64,000 nucleotides of DNA from Anniella stebbinsi (lineage: Eukaryota; Chordata; Lepidosauria; Squamata; Anniellidae), in assembly GCA_029215795.1 (NCBI GenBank), contig JARDYH010000002.1, positions 110,668,501-110,732,500 on the forward strand, written 5' to 3'. The notes under the pieces are model-generated. The model saw only the letters and a list, made by a program, of their open reading frames with translations. It made no database searches and was not told the DNA's origin. This document shows, piece after piece, positions 45,710-56,541 of this stretch. A program made the position numbers and the translations under genes. Numbering within the stretch: the stretch's first letter is position 1; the number at the start of each line of letters is the position of its first letter.

Positions 45710-46444
45710 GTATGATCCATCCAGTTATATTAGTTTTAGTTTTATCGTAGTATTGTTTTTGTTCTTGTGTTTTATTGTTATATCTCAGTGGCAACGATAT
45801 TGCATGTTCACTGCTTTGATAACTTTATGGAAAGCAGTATATAAATTTATCATAAATAAATAAACGTATAAAAGCCATTTCCCCCATGGTGCAATTCCAT
45901 GTGGCTGCCATATTTGGGTAAACATCCAAACTGCAGTGGTGCGGTTTTATCCCACTTAAACACTGTTCTGCTAGGAAGTTTCTTTTATATGCATGAGTGC
46001 ATTTGAATTTTGGATTTAAAATGCAGGTGACAAAAAGGAAAGAACACAGATAACAAGATTCTGTGTTTCAGTGATAATTCTCCCTGTCTTATATGCGGTG
46101 GCTAGAAACTTTCATCAAAATGCTCTCCTGTCTGATGTATTTTAACCTATTAAGCCACTACATGATATAGTTTCAGTTTTGCAGCATACATTTGGCATGG
46201 TTTCTTTCTAGTACTTCCATAATCTTAAACTAAGCCTGCACAATTTGTAATCCCATAAATCAAACACCACACTTGATGACCGCTGTGCTTTTGCAGTTCT
46301 GGGCTGGCAGCAAAAACAGGACATGTATTGCATTCCAGTGGGCTGCCATACATGCCTGGTAGGCCACTGCATTTGGCTCGGTGGGTCACAGGTTGTACAG
46401 GTCTGTCATCTTAAACAAGGTTCTAGCAAGTCAAAGCATATTGA
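45710..46444. other. Anonymous DNA, no gene seen
   Basis: No gene. 45720-45870 ends in 'ataaataaataaacg' and may be another LINE tail, but it is too weak to name. Confidence 0.4.
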
Positions 46445-46452
46445 CCCACTGT

Positions 46453-46772
46453 TAGGCTGGCCATCTGAAAAGGAGGACAGAGCTCATGTCACTTTAACAG
46501 TTGTAGAGAAAAGGGAATTTCAGCTGGTGTCATTTGTATGCAATTAGTTCCTAGTGATATTCCCTCTTCATCACAACTGTTAAAGTTGCAGGGACCCTGC
46601 CTTCTTTTGTATCTGGTCACTCTAGTATAGTGCCTGCAACTTTAACTGTTGTGATGAAGAGGGAATTTCACCAGGAACTAATTGCATACAAATGACACTG
46701 GCTGAAATTCCCTTTTCTCTACAACTGTTAAAGTTACATGAGCCCTGTCCTCCTTTTCAGATGGTCAGGCTA
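46453..46772. mobile_element. 320-bp fold-back hAT-like MITE, copy 5
   Basis: Starts TAGGCTGGCCATCTGAAAAG, ends 'cagatggtcaggCTA'. Perfect 8-bp target duplication CCCACTGT (46445-46452 and 46773-46780). Terminal variant as in copy 2. At its middle, 'gtatctggtcactcta' is an internal copy of an element end, which suggests the family arose as a head-to-head dimer of a shorter MITE. Confidence 0.88.
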
Positions 46773-46780
46773 CCCACTGT

Positions 46781-48235
46781 GCTTCCTTGAGGCAAGATTG
46801 AGGCAATATTGATAGGCATGGTCTGTTTATAATTATTATTGAACTGATCGTTCATTCTAAAAGCTTGGTAGGATTCACTACACATTGGGGGGAGAGGGAG
46901 AGATCATTGTGTTGTAACTGGGGGAAGAGTCCCTAATTTACACCCTTTTAAAAATGCTTACTTTTTAATCAACTAGGATTTTGACAAATACAGTGAGAAA
47001 ATGCCAGTACTGTTCTAACTTTGTCCAGACAAGTAGAAAAGGAGAGGCGTGTTGAACTTCCTGATGGGCATGCCCACCCTCTCCCTGTTCAATGAACTTG
47101 TTTGACTTCTGTAGACAATATTGTCATATGCCAGGATAGGTGGGCCCATTAAGGCTGCTGCCCATTCAGCATAGCTCTTGCATGAGTCACTCTTCTCATG
47201 AATGAATGCCGAAGATGGGAGAGAAAAGGGCACTGAGCTCGTTGGTGGCGCCTTTGATTGTGAAGATATTTCATGAATGAAATCTGGAAATAACTTCCCA
47301 TTGTTTTTGCTGTTTTCAAGGAAAGGGGACTTTCTGGTATCAGATATTCACATCCTTATCCTTTACCAGCTGCCAGCTTGTATATCTGAGTAGAAAAAAA
47401 ATATGAAATGCAAAAGCAAACTGCTGCTGAGCCCTACAAAGGGGTGAATGTTAGGGCAGTCACTCAACAGAGAAAAAAAAAGATGGATTAATCATCTGCC
47501 TTTTAACTAATTAATCAGTTGAATTGAAATAAAATATCATATTATGGAAAGGAAAGGCCATCTTTAATACCTTTTAAAATGTGATGTTATACAAGAGGAT
47601 AAAATTAAGCTCAGAAATGAATGTGTGTTCTTAACTTGCACTCCTTGCAGTTAAAATTTGCCCTCACATTTAAATTGCATCCAAACTAAACCAGATCTCA
47701 TCCAGGAGGAGGTGCAGAAGCTATCAAGCTCAATGGAGCCATTCTAGGAGGAAGGCAGAAGTCTAGCTGATCCTGAGGATCAGGAGGGAAAAGATATCCA
47801 TGTACACCCATGTTCACACACAAATCTTAGACTTCTTCTTCTTCTTCTTCTTCTTGAGGAAGAGGAGCAGTATGTGGCAGAGGCAGAATGCAAGCCCGGT
47901 TTAAGGCTTTATCTACAGGGTGCGCCCTGTCCACCGCAAATTGGGATGCTGGTTTGAACAGACGGGGCTCACATTTTCAGGCACTTGCCTCACAATTAAT
48001 TGCCCATCTCATTGTGTTGCCGGAGTTTGTGATCCTTTTTCTTTTCCTCATTTGGAGCAAAACATTCCCTTCTTTTTAAAAAGAAGCCTTTTTATCTTGT
48101 ATAACTTACTTGACTCTGCTTATATTCTCCAACCATACTGGCATCCTCTTGAACTTGTTCATGTGCCCTTCATAATTTGCGGTATACGTTCTAGCTATCT
48201 TCTGTTATTTTGGGTTTAAGCAACCTCCAAGAATC
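46781..48235. other. Anonymous DNA; (CTT)n run at 47831-47856
   Basis: No gene or recognised transposon end. Confidence 0.45.
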
Positions 48236-48624
48236 ATTTATTTTATTTATTTATTTATTCATTTATTTATTTTATTCCATTTATATACCACCCCATAGCC
48301 GAAGCTCTCTGGGTGGTTTACAAAAATTAAAAACATTGAACAATTAAAACACTGATGTACAAAATTTAAAAGCATAAAGCATAAAAACAAGTTAAAATTA
48401 CAATATCCTTCTGGGTCAAAGCACAACAACAACACAAAAATACAAAAACCCTCATCATATGCTGTTAAATGCCTGGGAGAAGAGGAAAGTCTTGACCTGG
48501 CGCCGAAAAGATAACAATGTTGGCGCCAGGTGAGCTTCGTCGGGGAGATCATTCCATAATTGGGGGGCCACCACTGAAAAGGCCCTTTCCCTTGTTGCCA
48601 CCCTCCGTGCCTCTTGACTAGGGG
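48236..48624 (-). mobile_element. LINE 3' end, antisense (L2-like group, distinct from the 53-kb L2)
   Basis: The minus strand has an open frame (48602 to 48455) encoding 48 residues in the style of an L2/CR1-group reverse-transcriptase C-terminus, including AFSVVAPQLWNDLPDEAHLA and VKTFLFSQAF, ending at a stop. The same 'AFS..AP.LWN.LP' motif occurs at the end of the 53-kb L2 ORF. It is followed by a 3' UTR and (TTTA)n at 48237-48275. The sequence differs from the 53-kb element, so this is a second LINE lineage. Confidence 0.65.
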
Positions 48625-49876
48625 TAGGCAACGTATTGGACCTTCAGGCACATGGAACATTTTGAAAAAGTGTCCTGGGCACCACTGAAAATTGCCACAA
48701 GGGGAAGGGCCAATCACAAAATGTTGGGGCATTCCCCCTTTCTGGATTCTGACTTTTCTTGCACCCCCTCTTTCCCTCTGATCTCTCAGGAACTACTAGA
48801 AGTACCAGAGTTCTTTGTTCATAGGCAGAAGAGAAGGAAAGCTGCCAGGAAGGACAAAGGATTGTAATGATCAAGGATGTTGATCCTAGAGACAGTGGGA
48901 ACCAGGACTGCTGGTAGGATTTACAGGACAATGCAACCAAAAGTTACAAAATCCTTAGCAATGCTTCTAGGACTCTTCTTCAGACTGGATGTTATGATTA
49001 ACTAAAATAAAGGGGAGGAAAGGGTGTTGGGAGCAGGGTAGAAACTTCTTGATGTGTGTCATGGTGTAATTTCAGAAATATAGAAAAGGTACTTTCAGAA
49101 TTAAAATGGAAACTTTTATTGCATTATTCATGAGGTGGCATGAATATGATGGATCATGGTATATGTAAGGGAAGGGGCCTGTGTTGCCAGTTTTTACTCC
49201 CCCACCCCAATGCTTTGGTCCTGCTTTGAGGCTCCTAACATTAGTATATAAATAACTAAGCACTGTATGTCCTTTGCATCTTTACTTTCCCCTATGGCCC
49301 TTTGGTCTCTTTATATGGAAAACAGCTGGCACAAACATATTCTGAGAATCCCTAGTGCAGCACAAACTAGGAAAGAAAACCATGCAGATGAACAAACCTG
49401 TACACATCTCTAACAGATGCACAAGTGGTCTCTGAGGGCCTTTCCATACTCTCTGGATTATCTCTCTTCTGACCTTCTTCATCACATTTCCATTACCTCA
49501 TTTCACTAAACTTGCTTCTCATATATATATATATATATATGGAACAGATATGGTTTATATGATGTGTAGCTATAGTTATTTCACAGCATGTATTTACAAG
49601 GCTCCCATTATGCCCACATACTGGATGGCCAGATAAAGCTGCAGCATCGTTTATGGCAGCAATGCCCCCATATGAATAATTTGTCATGGTCAGCTTTTAC
49701 TGACTTCGTTCATTTATTCTAGGGCAATTCGTAATCCATCATTCCACTTTTGCTGGTCCTTCCTTCGGCATAGGTGGCCTTCGTGGGCTTTACATGAAGA
49801 TTGCAACGCTTTTGTGAGCAGGAGAGAGGGACTTACTATTTGACTTGATGGCTAAGTGGTCTCTGCTTTCCTCTTC

Positions 49877-49909
<33 letters not shown>

Positions 49910-50144
49910 TACCATTACCATTATCATTATCACTACTACTTTCAACAATGGCAAGCCACTGCAGTGGCAGCCATCCTTTTGTCCAGAGAATATCACTGGC
50001 AACCACGCAACTTTATTATATAGCAACATTCCCAAAACGAGAATTCTGCTGAGTTCAGATGCTTGCCCTCGTTCAAAATAAAAAGAAAGAAAGAAAAGGA
50101 AAAGGAAAAAATGATAGTAGCCACTCAGCCACTTCGTCTAAAAG
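48625..50144. other. Anonymous DNA with (AT)n at 49519-49540 and (TTA)n/(TTACCA)n at 49879-49925
   Basis: No gene or clear transposon. ORFs here have no domain features. Confidence 0.45.
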
Positions 50145-50145
50145 G

Positions 50146-50332
50146 GAGAGCCGGTGTGGTGCAGTGGTTAGAATGTTGGAGTGGGAGGGACCCAGGTTCT
50201 AGACCCCACTCAGCCATGAAGTTCACTGGGTAACTTAGGTTAGTCACTGACTCTCAGTCTAACTTACCTCACAGGGTTGTTGAGAGGATCATGTATGGTA
50301 CCTTGGAACAATGCAACAAACAAATAAATAAA
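50146..50332 (+). mobile_element. Sauria/ACA-type tRNA SINE
   Basis: 'gagccggtgtggtgcagtgg' at the start, 'cccaggttctagaccccact' in the B-box position, then 'cacagggttgttgagaggat' and a tail of (AAAT)n-like repeats. This is the pattern of the ACA (Sauria) SINE family of squamates and supports the organism call. Confidence 0.8.
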
Positions 50333-51190
50333 TAAGTCCCCTCAACCAGATGTCACTTCCTCCCTCCCAACCTTCAGGAAGGGTTTCGCCGCACTTAACC
50401 ACCTCCAATTTACCTACCGAACCAGCAGACCATTAGATTCAGCCCTAATTCATTCATTCAAATTTATCCAATGTGGGCGGACCAGAGGAGATAATTAAAT
50501 TCAACTAAATGCAACAAAGGCAGTAAAATCAGTACAAACATATAAAAGGACAACATAACATGTGGTAGGAATTATACCCACTTTATATGTAATTTTATGT
50601 GTAACTTTATGCATCTGCTCAACAACACTTTGGCTGAAAGGATTTGCTTCTAAACATGAGACAATGCCAGAAAATCAGAATGCATAATCTGTAACCTCTG
50701 TCCAGAATTAGGTGACTTATTCAGACGTCATGGCTGAGTCACATCTTTCTCTTAAAAAAAAGAGAGAGAAAAAGACCTAATTCCACATTCTGCATTAACT
50801 TTCCCAACAGTGTTTCTTCATGATTAAACAGGCCAACTAGGACAAAAACAGAAATGGAAAGGAGAGCCCTATTTTTGGCAACATTCACCATCGTACCTGC
50901 TGTCTTTACTAAAGCACCAGTTCCTGATGATATGTTATGTGGTAATTCTGTTTTGTTTTTAATTTACAGTGAAAATGCCTTTAGAATAACAGGGAACAGC
51001 TTGAAAATATGAATTGTAAGGTCTCTAATGCCCAAAGGCAGATAAAATCAATCCAGCTGCTTGAGAGTCCTGTGCTCCCAAATGGGGAAGCACAATGAAC
51101 CCTGACCCTGCACATGTCCCACTACCCTTTCGTCCTATTCCCAATAGCTGATGCATTTACCCTCCCCACTATCCCCTGTGGCTTCTCTTT
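50333..51190. other. Anonymous DNA, no gene seen
   Basis: No recognised repeat or gene. Confidence 0.45.
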
Positions 51191-51192
51191 CT

Positions 51193-52290
51193 ACTTTATT
51201 ATTTTATGTATAAGCCACCTTTCTGGACCAAGCCCACCAAAGCAGAGAACAAAATGCAAGTACAAACAAAAATACATCATCATCATCATCATCTTTACAT
51301 TTCAAACATTTAAAAAACCCTTTAAAATTTAAAAATATAAAAACGAACAATGCATTAAAAATAATTTGGTCATTATAAAAATAATTTTCCAGAGCCCACA
51401 GCAATAAAACATTAACAAAATAGCAGCATGTCCAATAAAATGTGTCCCTTCTTAGAGTTGGAAGACCTAAAGGCAATAGTGCACGTGCTGGTAATCTCGA
51501 GGCTCAACTTCTGCAATGCGCTGTACATAGGGCTACCTTTGTGCCTAGTCCGGAAACCAACTAGTTCAAAATAAGCCAGCCAGGTTGGTCACCGGTACAC
51601 CTAGGGGTGACCATATCACACCAGCTTTAAAATCTCTCCACTGGCTGCCAATTCGTTTCCAGGCAAAGTACAAAGTGTTGATCATTACCTTTAAAGCCCT
51701 ACATGGTTTGGGTCCAGGTTACCTGCAGGATCACCTTCTCCCATACAATCCGCCCCGCACACTCAGGTCCTCTGGGAAGAACTTACTACAGTTGGCCAAG
51801 ACTAGGCTGACAACTGTTACCCAGAGGGCCTTCTCTTCTGCTGCTCCCAGACTGTGGAATGGGCTGCCGGAGGAGACTCGTCAACTTAACTGTCTTTTAG
51901 AATTTAAGAAAGCTATAAAGACTAGTCTCTTCTGGCAGGCATATCCAGTGGAATTTTAGAATGTTTTAGGATGTTTTTAGGACGTGTTATTGTTATTTTA
52001 ATAATGTGTACCATGTTTTTAATCAGTTTTATGTATTTTATCATATTTTATATTTACTGCTGTTCCCCGCCTTGATCCAAATGGAGAGGTGGGTAAGAAA
52101 TACATTTAGTAGTAGTAGTAGTAGTAGTAATGTATAAATTGAAAGCCATTAAAAACAAGCCATTTTCAAAGGCTTTTTAAACACCAGAATAGAGGAGCTC
52201 AACTACACATCCCTTTGAAGGGGATTCCATAAACTAGGGACCACTATTGAGAAGGCCCTGTCCTTAAGTGCTTGCCAGTCTAACTGATCA
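51193..52290 (-). mobile_element. Antisense LINE 3' tail, interrupted by a sense L2 fragment
   Basis: 51193-51444 ('tataagccacctttctggacc', then AAAATTTAAAAATATAAAA-type sequence) and 52132-52290 ('gggattccataaactaggga' and 'gagaaggccctgtcctt') have the same order of landmarks as the antisense LINE tail at 48236-48624. The L2 fragment at 51446-52131 sits between them. The host is therefore older than that L2 fragment. Confidence 0.55.
51446..52131 (+). mobile_element. 5'-truncated L2 LINE with near-intact C-terminal frame
   Basis: Begins inside the RT C-terminal region ('gagttggaagacctaaagg') and runs through the reading-frame end at 51959 and the 3' UTR to (TAG)n at 52109-52129. The 124-codon frame at 51585-51959 includes LQDHLLPYNPPRTLRSSGKN and SLFWQAYPVEF, very close to the C-terminus of the 53-kb ORF. 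A small deletion near 51565 breaks the frame upstream. Confidence 0.85.
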
Positions 52291-52566
52291 AGTAGGGACA
52301 AGGAATCAGTGTGTGAAAATATGGCACATGGGGAACACTTAGGGCATCTCTGCATTAAGGAGAAATTGCATTGGCTTATCAGGGCTTTATGCTTCCTTCT
52401 TCTTTTGCACAATTGTTATGCGCTGCATTACATGGATGGAGAGGGATGACCATGTGATTTCTATTGAATACTTCCCCTCTAAGCATGTTCTGTTCACTTC
52501 CATTGAGATAGTGCCATCTAGTGGTGGAAGAACCTGCTTTTTTCCTCATATTACCACACTATCTGT

Positions 52567-52870
52567 GGCTGAGCCTGAGGAAGTGTTTGTCTGCCCCACC
52601 CATCTCCACAGGTATTTCAGCCTTCAGGCTGCTGAGGACTGAGGGGAAGGGTGGTCGTTGGTTGGCTGGGAGTGCTGTGCTGCTGGCTGAGCCTGAGGAA
52701 GTGTTTGTCTGCCCCACCCATCTCCACAGGTATTTCAGCCTTCAGGCTGCTGAGGACTGAGGGGAAGGGTGGTCGTTGGTTGGCTGGGAGTGCTGTGCTG
52801 CTGGCTGAGCCTGAGGAAGTGTTTGTCTGCCCCACCCATCTCCACAGGTATTTCAGCCTTCAGGCTGCTG
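52567..52870 (+). promoter_or_regulatory. 118-bp tandem monomers in the L2 5' region
   Basis: 'ggctgagcctgaggaagtgt' begins at 52567, 52685 and 52803, giving two full 118-bp monomers and a third partial one. They are almost identical. Because 118 is not a multiple of 3, similar peptides appear in all three frames; these are not proteins. In mouse L1, tandem 5' monomers act as promoters; by analogy these may do so, but that is inference. Confidence 0.75.
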
Positions 52871-53042
52871 AAGGCGCGAGCCTGTGGGCGCGAGCCGAAG
52901 GGCGAGAGCAAAAGGGCTCTCGGCCTGAGGCTCTCAGCCGTGGGAGCGACGCAGTGGAACTAAACCTGCAGCCATCAATGAAGATCACAAGAGAGGAGAG
53001 CCACCTACATCTACACCCCACCCTTCCTTCCAGCTATCCACA

Positions 53043-56042
53043 ATGTGTAGGGGAGTGGCAATTTCTGTTGTGCTGGGCAAAGGGAGATATGGCGTTGGCA
53101 GGGCAATGTGCCATTACAGGGGAAGGAGAGATAGTTATCTAACACCTATCTTACCTTCCGATTGCTCTGCTATCCCGGGGAACTTGGAGAACGAACCAGG
53201 CCACCCACAGAACCTCTCCTTGCTCCTATGTAATGCCAGGTCAGTTAAAAATAAAACACATGTCATCCATGACCTTCTTTCGGATGAGGAGGCTGACCTG
53301 GCATGCTTCACTGAGACCTGGTTGGGAGATGATAGTGGACCGACGTGGGCGCAGGCCCTCCCAGCTGGGTACTGTGTTAGTGAGCAGGTGAGGGAAAGTG
53401 GGCGGGGGGGCGGAGTAGCTGTGGTCTACAGGGATAATCTTAATCTGACCAGACTTCCTGTTCGTGAACTGAATTACATCGAGTGTGTGTACCTGAGTCT
53501 GAAGACCAGGGATAGACTAGGGATTCTGTTGGTGTACCGGCCACCCCGCTGCCTATCAGACTCCCTGGCTGAGCTCACGGAACTGGTCTCGGAGCTGGTG
53601 TTGGATTCGCCCAGGCTTTTGGTCCTGGGCGATTTCAACATCCCATTCGAGACTGGTTTGTCAGGTGGAGCTCGGGAGTTCGTGGCATCCATGACAACCA
53701 TGGGCCTATCCCAATTGGTCTCTGGACCCACACATTCAGCGGGTCATACCCTCGATGCTGTTTTCAGTTCCGAACAGACGGATCTGTGGGCGGAGGTAAC
53801 GAATACCTCCGTGTTGTCATGGACAGACCATTTTCTGGTTAAGGTTAGTATCACGGCTACCACCCGCCCCTGCGGGGGTGGTGGACCTATTAAGATGGTC
53901 CGCCCTCGAAGGCTGATGGATCCTGCTGGATTCCAGAAAGCCTTGGAGGGTTCTATGGCTGGTATCGTCGACGATCCTGTAGAAGCCCTGGTTGATAGAT
54001 GGAATCGAGACCTAACTAGGGCTATCGACACGATCGCCCCCAAACGTCCTCTCCGACCCGCTTCTAACAGGGCGCCCTGGTATACGGAAGACCTCAGGGA
54101 GTTGAAGCGGAAAGGACGACGACTGGAGCGCCGATGGCGGAAAACTCGACTTCTATCCGACAAGACACGGCATAGAGAACATCTTCGTTCCTATGGGGTG
54201 GCAATACGTGCAGCGAAGAAAGCTTTCTTCTCTGCGCGCATTGCGTCTGCGAATTCGCGTCCAGCGGAACTGTTCAGGGTGGTGAGGGGTCTAACCCGGG
54301 CACCTTCCCCCCTGAATCCGACTTTAGAGCCTTCGGCGGTTCGCTGCGATGCCTTTAATGATCATTTCGCAGATAAAATCTCTCGGATAAGAGCCGACTT
54401 AGATGCCGTCGTTATAGCAGAGGCTGACGATGGAGTGTCCAGTGACTCCGCGAGTAGAATTATACTGGATCGGTTTCAGTTGGTGAGTACCGAGGACGTG
54501 GACAAGCTGCTTGGACGAGTGAGGGGGACGACTTGCCCTCTCGATCCCTGTCCTTCATGGCTGGTCGTCCAGGGAGGAGATGCGGTTAGATCGCAATTAC
54601 AATATATTATTAATGCATCTCTCAGGGAGGGGAGTTTTCCATCATGTTTAAAAGAAGCGGTGGTACGGCCGCTTCTAAAGAAGCCCTCCCTGGATCCCCT
54701 GGACTTTAATAACTACAGACCGGTATCAAACCTTCCATTCTTGGGCAAGGTGATCGAGAGGGCGGTTGCCTTTCAACTCCAGGTAGTCTTGGATGACACT
54801 GATTTTCTAGACCCATTTCAAACTGGCTTCAGGGCGGGATACGGAGTTGAGACTGCTATGGTCGCCTTAGCGGATGATCTACGCCTGGGTATTGACAGGG
54901 GGAGTGTGTCCCTGTTGGTACTTTTGGACCTCTCAGCGGCATTCGATACCATCGACCATGGTATCCTTCTGGAACGCCTGAGGGGATTGGGAATCGGGGG
55001 CACTGTGCTTCAGTGGTTCCGGTCCTACCTCTCGGGCAGGTTCCAGATGGTGATGCTTGGGGATAGCTGCTCTGCAAAGAAGGAGCTGCTGTGTGGCGTA
55101 CCGCAAGGTGCCATCCTTTCCCCAATGCTGTTTAACATTTATATGAAACCGTTGGGAGAGATCATCCGGAGGCATGGGGCGGGGTGCTATCAGTATGCTG
55201 ATGACACCCAAATATATTTCTCTATGCCTTCGACAACATCGTCAGCTAAGGATAGTGTGTCTCCTCTGAATGAATGCTTGGAGGCGGTAATGGGCTGGAT
55301 GAGGAAAAACAAACTGAAGCTGAATCCAGACAAGACGGAGGTGCTTGCTGTCAAAGGCCGCAACCTGGGTTTGGAGGTGTGTCAACCGGTTCTGGATGGG
55401 GTTACACTCCCCCTGAAAGACTGTGTTCGCAGCTTGGGGGTGCTCCTGGATCCGTCGCTCCAAATGACAGCCCAGATAGATGCGACGGCCAGGAGTGCCT
55501 ACTATCAGCTTCGGCTGATACGCCAGCTGCGCCCCTTCCTAGAGTTGGAAGACCTAAAGATGGTGGTGCACGCGCTGGTAACTTCGAGGCTTGACTTCTG
55601 CAATGCGCTGTACATAGGGCTACCTTTGTGCCTAGTCCGGAAACTTCAACTAGTTCAAAATATGGCAGCCAGGTTGGTCACCGGTACATCTAGGAGTGAC
55701 CATATTACGCCAGCTTTAAAATCGCTCCACTGGCTGCCAATTAGTTTCCGGGCGAAGTATAAAGTGTTGGTCATTACCTTTAAAGCCCTACATGGTTTGG
55801 GTCCAGGTTACCTGCGGGATCGCCTTCTCCCGTACAATCCGCCCCGCACGCTCAGGTCCTCTGGGAAGAACTTACTGCGGTCGGCCAAGACTAGGCTGAC
55901 AACTGTTACCCAGAGGACCTTCTCTTCTGCCGCTCCCAGACTGTGGAATGACCTGCCGGAGGAGACTCGTCAACTTAACAGTCTTTTAGAATTTAAGAAA
56001 GCTATAAAGACTGTTCTCTTCCGGCAGGCATATCCAGTGTAA
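53043..56042 (+). CDS. L2-clade endonuclease/reverse transcriptase
   Basis: This 999-codon frame is uninterrupted. The protein would nick target DNA with an APE-type endonuclease and prime reverse transcription there. Residues of about 55-280 form the endonuclease: LLCNARSVKNK, CFTETWL, GDFN (residues 196-199) and SWTDHFLV. The RT covers about 540-830: NNYRPVSNLPFLGKVIERAV, LLDLSAAFDTIDH with catalytic D near 629-635, CGVPQGAILSPMLFNIYM, the YADD box at about 718-721, and LNPDKTEVL. The C-terminal domain has LVTSRLDFCNALYIGLP, ALKSLHWLPI and APRLWNDLPEETR, typical of L2. The ATG at 53043 is the first in frame, and the first 50 residues are unlike known domains, so the true start may be later. 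No stop or frameshift was seen, so the element may be recently active. Confidence 0.9.
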   Translation: MCRGVAISVVLGKGRYGVGRAMCHYRGRRDSYLTPILPSDCSAIPGNLENEPGHPQNLSLLLCNARSVKNKTHVIHDLLSDEEADLACFTETWLGDDSGPTWAQALPAGYCVSEQVRESGRGGGVAVVYRDNLNLTRLPVRELNYIECVYLSLKTRDRLGILLVYRPPRCLSDSLAELTELVSELVLDSPRLLVLGDFNIPFETGLSGGAREFVASMTTMGLSQLVSGPTHSAGHTLDAVFSSEQTDLWAEVTNTSVLSWTDHFLVKVSITATTRPCGGGGPIKMVRPRRLMDPAGFQKALEGSMAGIVDDPVEALVDRWNRDLTRAIDTIAPKRPLRPASNRAPWYTEDLRELKRKGRRLERRWRKTRLLSDKTRHREHLRSYGVAIRAAKKAFFSARIASANSRPAELFRVVRGLTRAPSPLNPTLEPSAVRCDAFNDHFADKISRIRADLDAVVIAEADDGVSSDSASRIILDRFQLVSTEDVDKLLGRVRGTTCPLDPCPSWLVVQGGDAVRSQLQYIINASLREGSFPSCLKEAVVRPLLKKPSLDPLDFNNYRPVSNLPFLGKVIERAVAFQLQVVLDDTDFLDPFQTGFRAGYGVETAMVALADDLRLGIDRGSVSLLVLLDLSAAFDTIDHGILLERLRGLGIGGTVLQWFRSYLSGRFQMVMLGDSCSAKKELLCGVPQGAILSPMLFNIYMKPLGEIIRRHGAGCYQYADDTQIYFSMPSTTSSAKDSVSPLNECLEAVMGWMRKNKLKLNPDKTEVLAVKGRNLGLEVCQPVLDGVTLPLKDCVRSLGVLLDPSLQMTAQIDATARSAYYQLRLIRQLRPFLELEDLKMVVHALVTSRLDFCNALYIGLPLCLVRKLQLVQNMAARLVTGTSRSDHITPALKSLHWLPISFRAKYKVLVITFKALHGLGPGYLRDRLLPYNPPRTLRSSGKNLLRSAKTRLTTVTQRTFSSAAPRLWNDLPEETRQLNSLLEFKKAIKTVLFRQAYPV

Positions 56043-56364
56043 TTTTTAGAATGTTTTTAGGATGTTTTAGGATGTTTTAATGATGTTTTAGGATGTTTTA
56101 ATGCAGTTTTAATAATATTTGTCATGTTTTAATTAGTTTTATGTATTTTATCATGCTGTTGTTCCCCGCCTCGATCTAGATGGAGAGGCGGGTAAGAAAT
56201 AAATCGTTATTATTATTATTATTATTATTCTTTTAATAGCGGGATTTCCAGGGGATAGAGCAGGCGACATCCTGGTCATTGATGATGTCGTGTAATGGAC
56301 CAAAAACTTCCATGAGCAACCAATCACTAGCATGCATTAAATTGCTCGTTTAGAGGAGCTCTTA

Positions 56365-56502
56365 GATCCAAACTACCTCTGAGCCATATGGAGGTTTACT
56401 CTGATGTTGATTGTTTGTTTGTGGATGCTGAAGTTTGAAGTGGAGAACTGGTGTAGGGAAAGGGAATATTAACCCTTACCTCTTCAGGTGGGTTTTCCTG
56501 CA

Positions 56503-56541
<39 letters not shown>

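Larger units (their letters stand above)
52564..56229 (+). mobile_element. Near-complete L2-clade LINE
   Basis: Consists of a 5' region with 118-bp tandem monomers (52567-52870), a short leader to 53042, an uninterrupted reading frame of 999 codons (53043-56042), and a 3' UTR containing the 'ccccgcctcgatc...gaggcggg' hairpin and ending in (TTA)n. No certain target duplication was found, which is common for L2/CR1 elements. No ORF1 is visible upstream, so this could be a one-ORF L2 or a slightly 5'-truncated copy. It inserted into an older inverted-repeat element (52340-56364). Confidence 0.85.
52340..56364. mobile_element. Inverted-repeat element, 'TAGGGGCTTCTTTA' family, copy B, split by the L2
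   Basis: 52340-52563 matches the left part of copies at 23308 and 57711 ('gaccatgtgatttctattga', 'agtgccatctagtggtgg'). 56230-56364 matches the right part ('gatgtcgtgtaatgg', 'cttccatgagcaaccaatca'). The intervening 3.67 kb is the L2. The element is about 360 bp when the L2 is left out. Confidence 0.6.

Noticed and set aside
52521..52963. Three overlapping ORFs with the same 'FVCPTHLHRYFSLQAAE' type peptide
   Set aside because: They arise because the 118-bp monomer shifts frame by one base each time. No protein is implied.
54818..55211. Minus-strand ORFs inside the L2 reverse transcriptase
   Set aside because: They are shadows of the strongly supported plus-strand frame.
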